Source of the DNA: Bradyrhizobium sp. Arg816
GTDB lineage: Bacteria; Pseudomonadota; Alphaproteobacteria; Rhizobiales; Xanthobacteraceae
NCBI RefSeq assembly: GCF_029989365.1
Contig: NZ_JAPRAQ010000001.1
Span: forward strand, 930,001-994,000
DNA length: 64,000 bases
Direction of reading: 5' to 3'
A program made the position numbers and the translations under genes. Positions 26,243 to 37,029 of the stretch are shown here, piece after piece; positions within the stretch are counted from its first letter, which is position 1, and each line of letters opens with the position of its first letter. The notes under the pieces are model-generated. The model was not told the origin of the DNA and did no database searches. It was given only the letters and a program-made list of their open reading frames with translations.

Positions 26243-27000
26243 CCCTTCGAGATGACCGCGCGACCGTAAGGAGGCTGCGCCTGGACCGGCGGATTGGCGG
26301 TCTGGGCTGCGAGTTCGCCGATCAGGCGGTCGGCATCGGCGGCCATGCCGTCGGGCGCCTGGATCACCAGACGCTCCAGCGCCCAGCGATAGGACGAGAT
26401 GCGCTGCTCGAGGCACAGCTGCACCCACTGGATGATCAGCGAGTTCTCCCGCATGCGCGCGACCGCATCCTCCCTCTCCCTTGGCGAGAGTTCGGAGACG
26501 CGCGCCATGCTGGCATCGCGCTTCCTGTCGAGATCGATGACGCGGATCGCGGAGGCGAAGAACGGCTCGAAGCGGGTGATGTCGTTGCGCACGTCCTCGA
26601 TCAGCTGCGCATAGCGCGAGGAATGCGAGCGATGCGGCTCGTCGATCAGCGTGCGCCCATACATGGTGCGGTCGAACACGACCTTCTGCTGCCAGGGTGA
26701 CGGCAGCGGCTTGTAGTCGCCGAACACGCTCTTCCAGGCCGGCCGCGACAGCGGCGGCTCGATCATGGGATAGGCGAGATCGCGAAGCTGGCGCTCCGCG
26801 TCGGTGAGCTGGAATTGGGACGGCCTCAGGCCGAGGCTGCCGGTGGCCTCGGCCCCGAGCCACCGATGCATGTCGTCGCTGCGCATGTCAGCGCGGGTGC
26901 GGCCGAAATCGCCGCCGCTACAGGCAGCGAGGCTCGCGCCCATCAGCGCGAGCAGGACGGCCGTTACGACAGGCCGGATCTGGCGGATGGCATCCGGCAT
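26239..27000 (-). CDS. Conserved hypothetical lipoprotein
   Basis: 253 residues with a lipoprotein signal (VVTAVLLALMGASLAAC, lipobox LAAC). The mature protein is mainly helical, with repeated charged stretches (LSPREREDAVARMRENSLII, QWVQLCLEQRISSYRWALER). No enzyme motif. The predicted place is the inner leaflet of the outer membrane. It converges on lysR with a 4-base overlap. Confidence 0.75.
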   Translation of the reverse strand: MPDAIRQIRPVVTAVLLALMGASLAACSGGDFGRTRADMRSDDMHRWLGAEATGSLGLRPSQFQLTDAERQLRDLAYPMIEPPLSRPAWKSVFGDYKPLPSPWQQKVVFDRTMYGRTLIDEPHRSHSSRYAQLIEDVRNDITRFEPFFASAIRVIDLDRKRDASMARVSELSPREREDAVARMRENSLIIQWVQLCLEQRISSYRWALERLVIQAPDGMAADADRLIGELAAQTANPPVQAQPPYGRAVISKG

Positions 27001-27015
27001 TGCAAAAGCCGGATG

Positions 27016-27204
27016 CTAGCGGCGGCGACGACGGCGCCCCGGCGCTGTGCCCTGCTCCGGCCCGCGATCGCCGCTGGTTTCTTCCGTCTGGCGTTCGATG
27101 CGGATCACGGGGAGGATCAAAATCGTTCCCGTTTCCGTGCGCGGCGTGGCATCCCCCGACGAGCCTGCCCGGCGACCGGCCGGAAATTCGATAATGGTCC
27201 CCAT
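27016..27204 (-). CDS. Small conserved hypothetical protein
   Basis: 62 residues, MGTIIEFPAGRRAGSSGDAT then TGTILILPVIRIERQTEE, ending in an Arg run (GRRRRRR). It lies 15 bases upstream of the lipoprotein gene on the same strand. Codon use matches its neighbours. Function unknown. Confidence 0.55.
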   Translation of the reverse strand: MGTIIEFPAGRRAGSSGDATPRTETGTILILPVIRIERQTEETSGDRGPEQGTAPGRRRRRR

Positions 27205-27390
27205 ATCAGCTCTCTATCAATTGCCGCGCGACCGAGCGCGCTGGTGCAACGTGCGTTCATTAAGATCAGTTCATGGTTAACGGGATGTAAACGCGCCTGC
27301 CGGACCGTAACCTCACGGGCGGCGCTCCCGCGTCCCGTTGCGGGACGACAACACCTGAAATGATGGGGCCGACTTCACGCCTCGTTTTCC

Positions 27391-27405
27391 TTAACGAGCC
27401 TTTAA
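27391..27405. promoter_or_regulatory. Perfect CtrA-type box (TTAA-N7-TTAA)
   Basis: TTAA (27391-27394), seven bases, TTAA (27402-27405), centred about 63 bases before the DUF2336 gene. This is the CtrA consensus of alphaproteobacteria. Eight fixed A/T bases are rare in this GC-rich sequence. Confidence 0.55.
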
Positions 27406-27460
27406 AGGAACCTGCGTTAGGCTCGCGGACGAGTATCTTTTCCAGGTCGCGTATCTCTCC

Positions 27461-28435
27461 ATGACCAAGTCGCTGTTTCCCGGATTCGACGGGCTGATGA
27501 GCCTCTCCCGTCGCGAAGGCGTCGATGTTCGCCCGACGCTGCTGCGCGTGCTGACGGACCTCTATGTCCAGGCGCCCACCCACAGCGACGACGAGCAGCG
27601 CCAGTTCATCGAGCTTGCGACGCGGCTGATCGACCAGGTCGACGATGCGACGCGCGCGGCCGTCAAGGCGAAGCTTGCGATCTATCCGCAGACGCCCGTC
27701 CCGGTCCTGCAGAAACTCGGGCTGGTTGCCGCCCAGGAAGGCCGCAGGGTTCCGCTCGCACGCGAAATCGCGGCTCAGGCGCAGGCGGCTTCGCCTGCTC
27801 GCACGCCGACCGACGCCGAGTCGCGCATGGCCGCCAACATGGCGATGCAGCCGAAGGAAGCGGCCGAGATCCACGACATGTTCTTCCGCGCCGATGCGAC
27901 CCAGCGCGCGCTGGTCCTGCACAATCTGGCGCAGACCCCGCTGAAAGCCGCGCCGCGGATTCCGACCGTGCGTGCCAAGCGCGCGATCCAGATCCTGGAG
28001 ATGGCGGCAATCGCCAACGACATCGAGAATTTCACCTACGAGCTCGGCGACAGCCTGATCCTGCCCTCGCGCGTCGCCGCGCAGATCGTCGACGATGCCG
28101 GCGGCGAAGCGCTCGCGGTCGCCGCGCGGGCGCTCGACATGCCGAGCCCGAACTTCCAGCGCATCCTCCTGTTCTTCAAGCCGGAGATCGGCACGTCGGT
28201 CGATGCGGTGTACCGGTTGGCGCGGCTCTACGACCGGCTCAGCGACCGCTCCGCGCTGGTGATGCTGGCGGCCTGGCGCGGCTCGACGCTCGCCGTCACG
28301 CGCGCAAAATACCAGTCGTCGCTGCATGACAGCGAACGCCAGCGCGCGCGTGCTGGCGCCAACCAGACGCGGCCGGGCGTGCAGCCGGGCTCGGCGCCTG
28401 CGGTGCGGACGGGCACCGACGGATCGGACCGCTAG
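27461..28435 (+). CDS. DUF2336 domain protein
   Basis: 324 residues, all helical, with HEAT-like repeats (VDDATRAAVKAKLAIYPQTP, VPVLQKLGLVA; LVLHNLAQTPLKAAPRI) and no catalytic motif. The C-terminal 50 residues are basic and low-complexity. The family is alphaproteobacterial and uncharacterised. The CtrA-type box upstream hints at cell-cycle or motility control. Its stop overlaps the converging DUF1491 gene. Confidence 0.85.
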   Translation: MTKSLFPGFDGLMSLSRREGVDVRPTLLRVLTDLYVQAPTHSDDEQRQFIELATRLIDQVDDATRAAVKAKLAIYPQTPVPVLQKLGLVAAQEGRRVPLAREIAAQAQAASPARTPTDAESRMAANMAMQPKEAAEIHDMFFRADATQRALVLHNLAQTPLKAAPRIPTVRAKRAIQILEMAAIANDIENFTYELGDSLILPSRVAAQIVDDAGGEALAVAARALDMPSPNFQRILLFFKPEIGTSVDAVYRLARLYDRLSDRSALVMLAAWRGSTLAVTRAKYQSSLHDSERQRARAGANQTRPGVQPGSAPAVRTGTDGSDR

Positions 28436-28776
28436 GTCTTCGCCAATTCGAGAAAGTGGCGCCCTGCGCGGTCCTCGGTCTCGACGATCCAGGCATCCGG
28501 ATCGAAGCGGATTTCCTTGGTCAGGCGCTCCTCGATGGTGTGCTCCGGCAAGGGCTGCTGCGCGACCGGCACGAAGAAGCGATCGACCGGGCGGCCGTCG
28601 TCATAGACGGTCTGCGGCGCCGGCGCGTACAGCATCGCATTGCCGTCGAGCAGCGACACCTTCACGAATACCGCCCCCGCCTCCTCGGCACCGCGACGGC
28701 GCACCGCCCCGAACACGCCCTCGGTCTGGCACCGGCGCAGGTACGCGGAAACCCAGATGTTTGATTTCAAACGCAT
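28432..28776 (-). CDS. DUF1491 family protein
   Basis: 114 residues: MRLKSNIWVSAYLRRCQTEG, FVKVSLLDGNAMLYAPAPQT and a late FDPDAWIVETEDRAGRHFLE block, the pattern of this small alphaproteobacterial family. Function unknown. It follows brnA by three bases on the same strand, but is more likely an independent core gene. Confidence 0.85.
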   Translation of the reverse strand: MRLKSNIWVSAYLRRCQTEGVFGAVRRRGAEEAGAVFVKVSLLDGNAMLYAPAPQTVYDDGRPVDRFFVPVAQQPLPEHTIEERLTKEIRFDPDAWIVETEDRAGRHFLELAKT

Positions 28777-28779
28777 GAA

Positions 28780-29073
28780 CTAACCCGTGGCAGAATTGCG
28801 CTTACGCTTCACCACCTTGACGAGAGCTTCATCAATCCGGCTCTGCCAACCAGGCCCTTCCGCCTTGAAATAGTCGACCACGACAGGGCTCAGGCGCAAG
28901 GTCACCTGTCGTTTTGTCGGGGCTTTATTGGGGCCGCGGCCCTTGCGCATGCCCGGGAAGATCTCATCAAAAGTCTTCGCCCGAGCAAAGTCCTCCTTGG
29001 TCCATTCCGGATTATTACTCACCGCACGCACGTCGCGCGCAGTGTAACCCTTCTTAGCGGCGACTCTCTTCAT
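28780..29073 (-). CDS. brnA: BrnA-family antitoxin
   Basis: 97-residue ribbon-helix-helix-type antitoxin. The N-terminus (MKRVAAKKGYTARDVRAVSN) and the segment TKRQVTLRLSPVVVDYFKAE, the DNA-binding strand-helix, match BrnA. ATG 29073 lies inside brnT (20-base overlap), as is usual for the toxin-first BrnTA order. It neutralises BrnT and, with it, should bind the palindrome in front of brnT. Confidence 0.9.
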   Translation of the reverse strand: MKRVAAKKGYTARDVRAVSNNPEWTKEDFARAKTFDEIFPGMRKGRGPNKAPTKRQVTLRLSPVVVDYFKAEGPGWQSRIDEALVKVVKRKRNSATG

Positions 29074-29314
29074 AGAGTTCCCTTTCCTTCCTGCTGGCGG
29101 GACGCATGCTGACAATGCTGATGCCCTCGGTTCCGCGAGTTGCAAAGATGACCGAGATGACGCCACGAATGTTGATGCCGATCGCACGCCAGCGGTTGCG
29201 ATACGTGGCCAAAACCAAAGCGTTGTCGAAGAAGGTCTCGTTGAGATCCGCGAAATCCATCCCGTGCTTGTCGAGATTGGCTCGGCGCTTTGGCTCGTCC
29301 CAAACGATCTTCAC
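29054..29314 (-). CDS. brnT: BrnT-family ribonuclease toxin
   Basis: 86 residues starting with GTG 29314 (MKIVWDEPKRRANLDKHGMD), then FADLNETFFDNALVLATYRN, RWRAIG and the C-terminal RPASRKERELYEESRR. BrnT is a RelE-fold mRNA-cleaving toxin. The in-frame stop just upstream forces the GTG start, which lies one base from the operator palindrome, so no ribosome site fits and the message is probably leaderless. Confidence 0.9.
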   Translation of the reverse strand: MKIVWDEPKRRANLDKHGMDFADLNETFFDNALVLATYRNRWRAIGINIRGVISVIFATRGTEGISIVSMRPASRKERELYEESRR

Positions 29315-29315
29315 A

Positions 29316-29343
29316 AGGTTATTTTGTAACTACAAAATAACCT
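29316..29343. promoter_or_regulatory. BrnTA operator: perfect 13-bp inverted repeat
   Basis: AGGTTATTTTGTA (29316-29328), spacer AC, TACAAAATAACCT (29331-29343). The symmetry is exact and the site abuts the brnT GTG. This fits autorepression by BrnA or BrnTA. Confidence 0.8.
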
Positions 29344-29422
29344 GAAGTCAATTGTGACCGGTTCCCGCCGCGCAAAGGGCAGTGAGGCTGGATCGGAATA
29401 TCGACGCGCGCCGGCGCAGCGC

Positions 29423-30128
29423 TTATTCGACGGGATGGCCGATCGCGGCTCCGAGCTCGCGCAGCAGGCGGTCGGACACCTGACCCGTCACCTGCATCTT
29501 GTGCTCGCGCTCGAACTTCTGGATGGCCGACTGCGTCTCTGCGCCCATCGTGCCCGTGATCTTCAAATTGCCATAGCCGTATTCTGACAACGCACGCTGC
29601 ACGCCGGCGATACGCCGCGCGGCCGGACTCTGCTGCACGGGAATCGGCGCCGGCGGACGCGCGATGGCGACGGAAGGCGGCGCCGACGTCGTTTGCTTGA
29701 CCAGATTGGTCATCGGATCGCCCGAGCGCTGCGTCGATGCCGTCGCCTCGACGGGCTTTTCGGGTGGCTTCTCGGCGGCGCGCTCGGCAGGTTTGGGCTC
29801 GGCGCGGAACTCCGTCGCTCGCGGCTCCAGCGGCGAGGTATCGGCGCCGACCGGACGCGGACGCGGCAAGGGGTTCGACAACGGCACGGACGACGGCGCG
29901 GGAAGATTGATCACGGTGCCGAACATCGGCGCCGGATGCCGCCCGGTCTGAAGGAACAGCGCATTGGCGACGATCGCGCTGATTGCGGCGATGGCGACGA
30001 GACCGGCCAGCGTATCCTTGGGACTGTGCAGCAGGATGCGCATCGCAAGATTGCGCTCGGTCTCGACATCGATGACCGCGGCCTTCGCGCCACGGCGGCG
30101 CGGAGCAGCTTCGTCCTTGGCAGACTTC

Positions 30129-30136
<8 letters not shown>
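29423..30136 (-). CDS. Membrane-anchored peptidoglycan-binding protein
   Basis: 237 residues from GTG 30136, overlapping the kinase stop by 8 bases. A basic N-terminus is followed by one TM helix (LAGLVAIAAISAIVANALFL), a Pro-rich periplasmic linker and a C-terminal PG_binding_1 domain (IAGVQRALSEYGYGNLKITG; AIQKFEREHKMQVTGQVSDR). It probably ties the kinase signal to cell-wall state, inferred from the coupling. Confidence 0.82.
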
Positions 30137-32021
<1,885 letters not shown>

Positions 32022-32408
32022 TCGTCGAGAAGACGCGCCGGAACGCCTCCTTATCGTTGAGCCACCGTGTCAGAGCGACCTTAAACGAGTGCTAAGGCAA
32101 TGCGGCCCACCGCCGGACACTGTGTCATCGCGGAGATTTTTAAGCGATTTGACCACGTCATCATCGGGGATGGTGAACACAGGGTTTCACCAGTCCCCGC
32201 ATGGTTTCGAATTGGTGGACAAGCGGCGCCAGCGCAATCACGGGCTCCGGCGTCAATCGAAAATTTACGACGTGGCGGCTCGGGAAGATTCTTGCGTAGA
32301 TTTTCCGCGAATTAAGCGGAAGGCAATCACTTGCGATTTATCGAGAGTTGCTAGGTCCGACGCCTCGCGGGCATCGCCGCGGCGGGATCTAACATACAGG
32401 TCGATAAG
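32022..32408. other. Divergent intergenic region, kinase / DUF5330
   Basis: 387 bases with no convincing gene. It holds a near-CtrA box (TTAA-N7-CTAA, 32081-32095) and a TTCCGC/GCGGAA inverted repeat (32303-32321). Both are candidate regulatory sites only. Confidence 0.4.
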
Positions 32409-32834
32409 ATGCGCTTTCTGCTCCGCATCACATTCTGGCTCGGGCTGGTGCTGGTGCTCCTGCCACGGGACAAGACGCCCGAATCGGAAAAGCTGCCGCA
32501 GATCGGCGCCGCCGATGCGGTGCAGGCTGCGACCGCGGCCGTCTCCGACGTGACCCAGTTCTGCAAGCGCCAGCCGGCGGCCTGCGAGGTCGGCGGCCAG
32601 GCCGCGACCATCATCGGCCAGCGCGCACAGGACGGCGCGAAGAAGATCTACCAGATCATCAACGACAAGAAAGAGCAGCTCGAGAAGACCGACAAGAAGG
32701 CGCCCGATCATACCGGCTCGATCGCGCTGGCCGGCGAAGGCGATGCCGCCTCGAGCGAGGCGCCGCGCGACACCCTGAGCCAGGACGACCTCGCGCTGGA
32801 ATGGCGGGGACCTGCGGCGGCGCAGGCGAATTAG
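32409..32834 (+). CDS. DUF5330 family protein
   Basis: 141 residues: N-terminal hydrophobic anchor (MRFLLRITFWLGLVLVLLPR), then an exported helical part with two Cys (FCKRQPAACEVGGQAATIIG) and an acidic tail. This matches the small alphaproteobacterial DUF5330 family of unknown function. It lies 68 bases before sufE on the same strand. Confidence 0.82.
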   Translation: MRFLLRITFWLGLVLVLLPRDKTPESEKLPQIGAADAVQAATAAVSDVTQFCKRQPAACEVGGQAATIIGQRAQDGAKKIYQIINDKKEQLEKTDKKAPDHTGSIALAGEGDAASSEAPRDTLSQDDLALEWRGPAAAQAN

Positions 32835-32902
32835 CGCCCAAACCCTATCGATTTCACGTCCTCGCATCCTTATATTGGCCTGAACGGGAACATTGGGCCA
32901 GC

Positions 32903-33331
32903 ATGACGACGATCGACGAAATCAGGGATAATTTCGAGCTTCTGGACGAGTGGGACGACCGCTACCGGTACGTCATCGAGCTCGGCCGCACCCTGGAACC
33001 GATGCCCGAGTCCGAGCATTCGGCCGAGAACAAGGTGAATGGCTGCGTCAGCCAGGTCTGGCTCCAGAAGCTGGTCGATCGCGATGGCGGCGCGCCGATC
33101 CTGAAATATCGTGGCGACAGTGACGCCCACATCGTGCGCGGACTGGTCGCGATCGTGCTCTCGCTTTACTCCGGCCGCACGCCGCAGGAGATTCTTGCGA
33201 CCGACGCGATCGCGGTGTTCAACGAGTTCGGCTTTCGCGATCATCTGACGCCGCAGCGCTCCAACGGCCTGCGCTCGATGGTCGAACGTATCAAGACCGA
33301 CGCGAAAGAGGCGCTCGCGGAAGCGTCCTGA
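32903..33331 (+). CDS. sufE: SufE-family cysteine desulfurase activator
   Basis: 142 residues. SufE accepts persulfide sulfur from SufS for Fe-S cluster assembly in the cytoplasm. The acceptor Cys sits in AENKVNGCVSQVWL (residue 51), the expected place. The start MTTIDEIRDNFELLDEWDDR is typical. It stands apart from any suf operon, as is common in this order. Confidence 0.93.
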   Translation: MTTIDEIRDNFELLDEWDDRYRYVIELGRTLEPMPESEHSAENKVNGCVSQVWLQKLVDRDGGAPILKYRGDSDAHIVRGLVAIVLSLYSGRTPQEILATDAIAVFNEFGFRDHLTPQRSNGLRSMVERIKTDAKEALAEAS

Positions 33332-33340
33332 AGCAGCATC

Positions 33341-33432
33341 GTAGGGTGGGCAAAGCGGAGCGTGCCCACCATTCTGAGTGCAATCGAAGAAGGCTGGTGG
33401 GCACGGCGCAAGAGCGCCTTTGCCCACCCTAC
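33341..33432. repeat. Palindromic intergenic repeat, GTAGGGTGGGCA family
   Basis: Inverted ends GTAGGGTGGGCAAAG (33341-33355) and its complement (33418-33432), with internal GTGCCCACC/GGTGGGCAC. Related copies lie at 37951-38020 (partial) and 57250-57338. It may serve as a terminator for the converging sufE and mucR genes. Confidence 0.75.
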
Positions 33433-33448
33433 GAGATCCGAGGCCGGA

Positions 33449-33865
33449 CTACTTCCGCTTCCGCTGCTGCTGCCCCAGTCCCATCTGCTTTGCCAGTTGC
33501 GAGCGCGCCACCGCGTAGTTCGGCGCGACCATGGGATAGTCGGCCGGCAGGCCCCATTTCTCGCGATATTGCTCGGGCGTCATGTTGTACTGGGTGCGCA
33601 GATGGCGCTTCAGCGACTTGAAGCGCTTGCCGTCTTCCAGACAGACCAGATAGTCCGGCGCGATCGACTTCTTCAGCGACACCGCCGGCTTGGCCGGCTC
33701 GAGCGGCGCGGTCTCGGTGCGGCCTGACGAGACGCGCACCAGGGCGCCATGCACCTGGCTGATCAGGTTCGGGATATCGGCCGCCGGCGTCGGGTTGTTG
33801 CCGACATAGGCGGACACGATGCTCGCCGTCAGCTCGATGAAATTCTTAGCCCCGTTATCCGACAT
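33449..33865 (-). CDS. mucR: MucR/Ros-family transcriptional regulator
   Basis: 138 residues with the MucR core (IAPDYLVCLEDGKRFKSLKR; HLRTQYNMTPEQYREKWGLP). The zinc-finger position reads C-L-E-D, so the second Cys is Asp, as in some rhizobial MucR proteins. The C-terminus ends in QQQRKRK. MucR proteins control exopolysaccharide, motility and cell-cycle genes and bind AT-rich DNA. Confidence 0.93.
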   Translation of the reverse strand: MSDNGAKNFIELTASIVSAYVGNNPTPAADIPNLISQVHGALVRVSSGRTETAPLEPAKPAVSLKKSIAPDYLVCLEDGKRFKSLKRHLRTQYNMTPEQYREKWGLPADYPMVAPNYAVARSQLAKQMGLGQQQRKRK

Positions 33866-34023
33866 GGGCCCGACCTTTCCCTGACCTTGCGTCTCGCCGG
33901 AGAGACGACGCCTAAGTATTCCGTGTCAACAATACATTCGGCCGAAATAAGACGACTGACGAATATGAGCTGATTACTGACGAAGTGACAAGAACGATGG
34001 CGCTCTACTTGGACGCGGCGGTG

Positions 34024-34890
34024 TCACGACCGCTGGTCGAGATGGGCGCGCAGTTCGTCGATCGAGGCGAAGCGCATCATGCCTTCCGGCATCTGCGCTT
34101 CGATCGAGCCGTCGGAATAGAGCGAATAGGCCATGCCGTCGACGATACCCGATTTGAGCACGGTCACGGGCGCCTGCTCGACCGCCGGCGCCGGTTCGGG
34201 CGGAGGCGGCGGGCCGGGCTCGGCAAAGATCGACGGCGAGCGCGGCGGCGGGCGACGCCCGGCGGCCGGCTGTTCCGGTGGCCGCATACGGTCCGGCCTC
34301 GGCCAGGCATCGTCGAAGCTCGCCGGCTGACTCTCCGGGCCGGCCGGTTCCGTGGGCTCATCATGAGGCTGCGGCGGCAAGCTCTCTGTCGCCTTCGCCT
34401 CCGCGCGCTCGCGCTCCTTGCGGGAGGACGATGCGAACAACAGGTTGCGGCGGCGCGGCGCTTCCGGAGCCGCAGGCGGTGTCGAGGCTTCCGGCTCCGG
34501 CGGCAGCTCGGCGCGCGGACGCTCGCGCGTGGCGGCCTCGCTCTGCCACGGCGGCGGACCCGCGGCCGGTGGCGGCGGTGGCTCGGTTTTCGTGGCCGGT
34601 GCCGGGAACGGCTCGGACGCTGGCGCGCCAGGCACCGCGAGGCCCGGCAGCACGGGCCTGACCCGAACCTCGCCCGGCGCGGCCGATCCGGCCAACCGGC
34701 GGGCGATGCCCTTCAGTTCCACGACCACGACGTAGAGGCCGGCCAGTAACATTCCGGAGCAGACGCCAATGCTGCCGGAGATTATGAGGGTGCTGCCGAG
34801 GCTGGCCTCCCTGACGGTGAAGCCGAACAGGATCGTAAGGAGGCCCGCCAGGACGGCGAAAATCCCCACAATCAACAATGCCAAGCTCAT
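34024..34890 (-). CDS. Conserved hypothetical membrane protein with Pro-rich cytoplasmic domain
   Basis: 288 residues from ATG 34890 (MSLALLIVGIFAVLAGLLTI). Two TM helices in the first 65 residues are followed by about 170 residues rich in Pro, Glu and Ala (KTEPPPPPAAGPPPW; PRSPSIFAEPGPPPPPEPAP). A small ordered C-terminal domain follows (VLKSGIVDGMAYSLYSDGSI, EAQMPEG). The layout suggests a scaffold. No named function. Confidence 0.7.
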   Translation of the reverse strand: MSLALLIVGIFAVLAGLLTILFGFTVREASLGSTLIISGSIGVCSGMLLAGLYVVVVELKGIARRLAGSAAPGEVRVRPVLPGLAVPGAPASEPFPAPATKTEPPPPPAAGPPPWQSEAATRERPRAELPPEPEASTPPAAPEAPRRRNLLFASSSRKERERAEAKATESLPPQPHDEPTEPAGPESQPASFDDAWPRPDRMRPPEQPAAGRRPPPRSPSIFAEPGPPPPPEPAPAVEQAPVTVLKSGIVDGMAYSLYSDGSIEAQMPEGMMRFASIDELRAHLDQRS

Positions 34891-35202
34891 CGAACTCACC
34901 CCTGGTCGCGCAGCCGTGCGCGACACCCGTTACGCCACGATACCGTCATACGGTGTTCCACGCCAACGGCGAATTAGAGCCTGCGTTCCTAAAGGGAAGG
35001 ATATCAGGGACTTATTCACATTCCCTTCAGCTAAGGCCCGCTACTTCTAAGCTGCTCTCAACTGTCTGGATTTGCTGCGTCGCATCAGGATTTTAGCCAT
35101 AATGCCCAATTACTTGGTAATGGAACTGCGCTATAGGGATTCCGGGGAAGTGGCCCGCGGGCACCAGCAGGGCCAAGAGGGGATTCCGGGTCACCAATAG
35201 CC
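34891..35202. other. Divergent intergenic region
   Basis: 312 bases between the Pro-rich membrane protein gene and the GT39-like gene. It is more AT-rich than its surroundings and probably holds both promoters. I see no RNA gene or clear repeat in it. Confidence 0.4.
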
Positions 35203-36852
35203 ATGACATCCATCACGACTTCGGCGATCGACACGCCTCTGCGGCGCTCGGTTGAACGGACTTGCGACGATCTCGCCATGCTGGTGCTGGCTGCGGTCGC
35301 CGTGACTGCAGGCTTGACCTTCCGCGATTACGGGCTCGGCTGGGACGATTACACCCACGCTGAATATGCCGACCTGCTGCTGCGCATGTTCGGTTCCGGC
35401 TTCAGGGACACCGCGGCGCTCTCTTTCGCGAATCTCTATATGTATGGCGGCGGCTTCGACATGGTCGCGGCTCTCCTGCACAAGGTCATTCCGCTCGAGC
35501 TGTTCGAGACGCGACGCCTGCTCGGCGCCATGGTCGGCGTGATCGGGCTTGCGGTGACGTGGCGGCTCGGCCGCCGCATCGGCGGGCCCCTTGCCGGTCT
35601 TGCCGCACTCCTGCTGCTCGCGCTCTGCCCGATCTTCTACGGCCACATGTTCATGAACCCGAAGGATGCGCCCTTCGCGGTGGCCATGATCATCCTGATG
35701 CTGGGCCTCGTACGCCTCGCCGAGGAATATCCGCAGCCGTCGCCGCGGACGATCCTGATCGTCGGCCTGGGTGCCGGCCTCTCGCTCGGCTGCCGCGTCC
35801 TCGGCGGCCTCGCGTTGGTCTACGCCATGATCGGCTTCATGCCGTTGTTCCTGGAGGAACTGCGCACCGAAGGCGCCCGCGAAGCAGCCCGCCGCTTCGC
35901 CCATGTCGTCTACGTGCTGCTGCCCGGCCTCGTGTTCGGCTATCTCGTGATGGGCCTGATCTGGCCGTGGTCGATCATGGAGCCCGGCAATCCCTTCGAG
36001 GCGCTGACCTATTTCTCGCATTTCTTCGAGAAGCCCTGGAAGGAGATGTTCGACGGCGCGATCGTGTCCGTGCCCGACATGCCCTGGTCCTATCTGCCGA
36101 CGCTGTTCGCGCTGCAGCTTCCCGAGGTGATGCTGGTGCTGATGGGCGGCGCCGTGGTCAGCACCTTCGCGATGCTGCCACGCCGCGAGGTTCCGGCGCG
36201 CCGCAAGACCATCCTCTTAATGCTGACGCTGGCGGCGACCCTGCCGCTCGCGATCGCGATGGTGAAGCGGCCGGCGCTGTACAACGGCATCCGCCACTTC
36301 GTTTTCGTGATCCCGCCGATGGCGGTGCTCGGCGGCGTCGCCTTTGCCTGGGCCATGGAGCGCCTGCGCACCAACCACCGCACCTGGCAGCCCGTCGTGC
36401 TCGCGACCTTCTGCTTCGGCCTCGCGCTCTCGCTGGCCGAGATGATCCGGCTGCATCCCTATCAATACACGCACTTCAACCACATCGCCGGCACCGTGCG
36501 CGGCGCCGACGACCGCTTCATGCTGGACTATTGGGGCCTTGCGCTGAAGCAGGCCTCGGACGAACTGCGCGAGCAGATCGTCGAGCGGCAGGAAGTGGCG
36601 CCGGGCAACCGCAAATGGAAGGTCGCGGTGTGCGGTCCGCAGCGCCCGGCCCAGGTCGCGCTCGGGCCCGACTTCACCATCGGCTGGGATTCCAACGCGG
36701 CCGATTTCGCGATGACGCTCGGCGAGTTCTACTGCAAGGGCCTCACCGCGCCCGTGATGGTCGAGATCAAGCGCGACGACGTGGTGTTCGCCCGCGTCTA
36801 CGACATCCGCGGCCGCAGCATTTCCAGCCTGCTGTCGATCCCGGCGCCGTAA
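35203..36852 (+). CDS. Polytopic glycosyltransferase, family 39-like
   Basis: 549 residues with about 11 TM helices. The first periplasmic loop carries the acidic pair of the GT-C fold (YGLGWDDYTHAEYADLLLRM), and a later loop has FYGHMFMNPKDAPFAVAMII. It probably transfers a sugar from a polyprenyl carrier in the periplasm; acceptor unknown. It stands as a single transcription unit followed by a repeat element. Confidence 0.78.
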   Translation: MTSITTSAIDTPLRRSVERTCDDLAMLVLAAVAVTAGLTFRDYGLGWDDYTHAEYADLLLRMFGSGFRDTAALSFANLYMYGGGFDMVAALLHKVIPLELFETRRLLGAMVGVIGLAVTWRLGRRIGGPLAGLAALLLLALCPIFYGHMFMNPKDAPFAVAMIILMLGLVRLAEEYPQPSPRTILIVGLGAGLSLGCRVLGGLALVYAMIGFMPLFLEELRTEGAREAARRFAHVVYVLLPGLVFGYLVMGLIWPWSIMEPGNPFEALTYFSHFFEKPWKEMFDGAIVSVPDMPWSYLPTLFALQLPEVMLVLMGGAVVSTFAMLPRREVPARRKTILLMLTLAATLPLAIAMVKRPALYNGIRHFVFVIPPMAVLGGVAFAWAMERLRTNHRTWQPVVLATFCFGLALSLAEMIRLHPYQYTHFNHIAGTVRGADDRFMLDYWGLALKQASDELREQIVERQEVAPGNRKWKVAVCGPQRPAQVALGPDFTIGWDSNAADFAMTLGEFYCKGLTAPVMVEIKRDDVVFARVYDIRGRSISSLLSIPAP

Positions 36853-36870
36853 TATCTTTCTCCTGCCTTG

Positions 36871-36938
36871 TAGCCCGGATGGAGCGAAGCGAAATCCGGG
36901 ATAGCGGCCCCGCATTACGCTGCGCTCCATGCGGGCTA
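36871..36938. repeat. Palindromic repeat, TAGCCCGGATGGAG family
   Basis: Starts TAGCCCGGATGGAGCGAAGC and ends in GCTCCATGCGGGCTA, giving long complementary arms. A dispersed intergenic repeat common in Bradyrhizobium-like genomes; it sits just after the glycosyltransferase gene. Confidence 0.65.
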
Positions 36939-37029
36939 CGCTGAACTGCCGCGCTTTGTCCGCCTTGCTGCCGCCCCCGACCGCGATTACGCTCCCTCCC
37001 CGCAACAACGATGTTCGGAGAGATAAGCC

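Noticed and set aside
33341..33432. Possible CRISPR-like repeat
   Set aside because: Single palindromic unit, no tandem array or spacers; related copies are dispersed at other gene ends.
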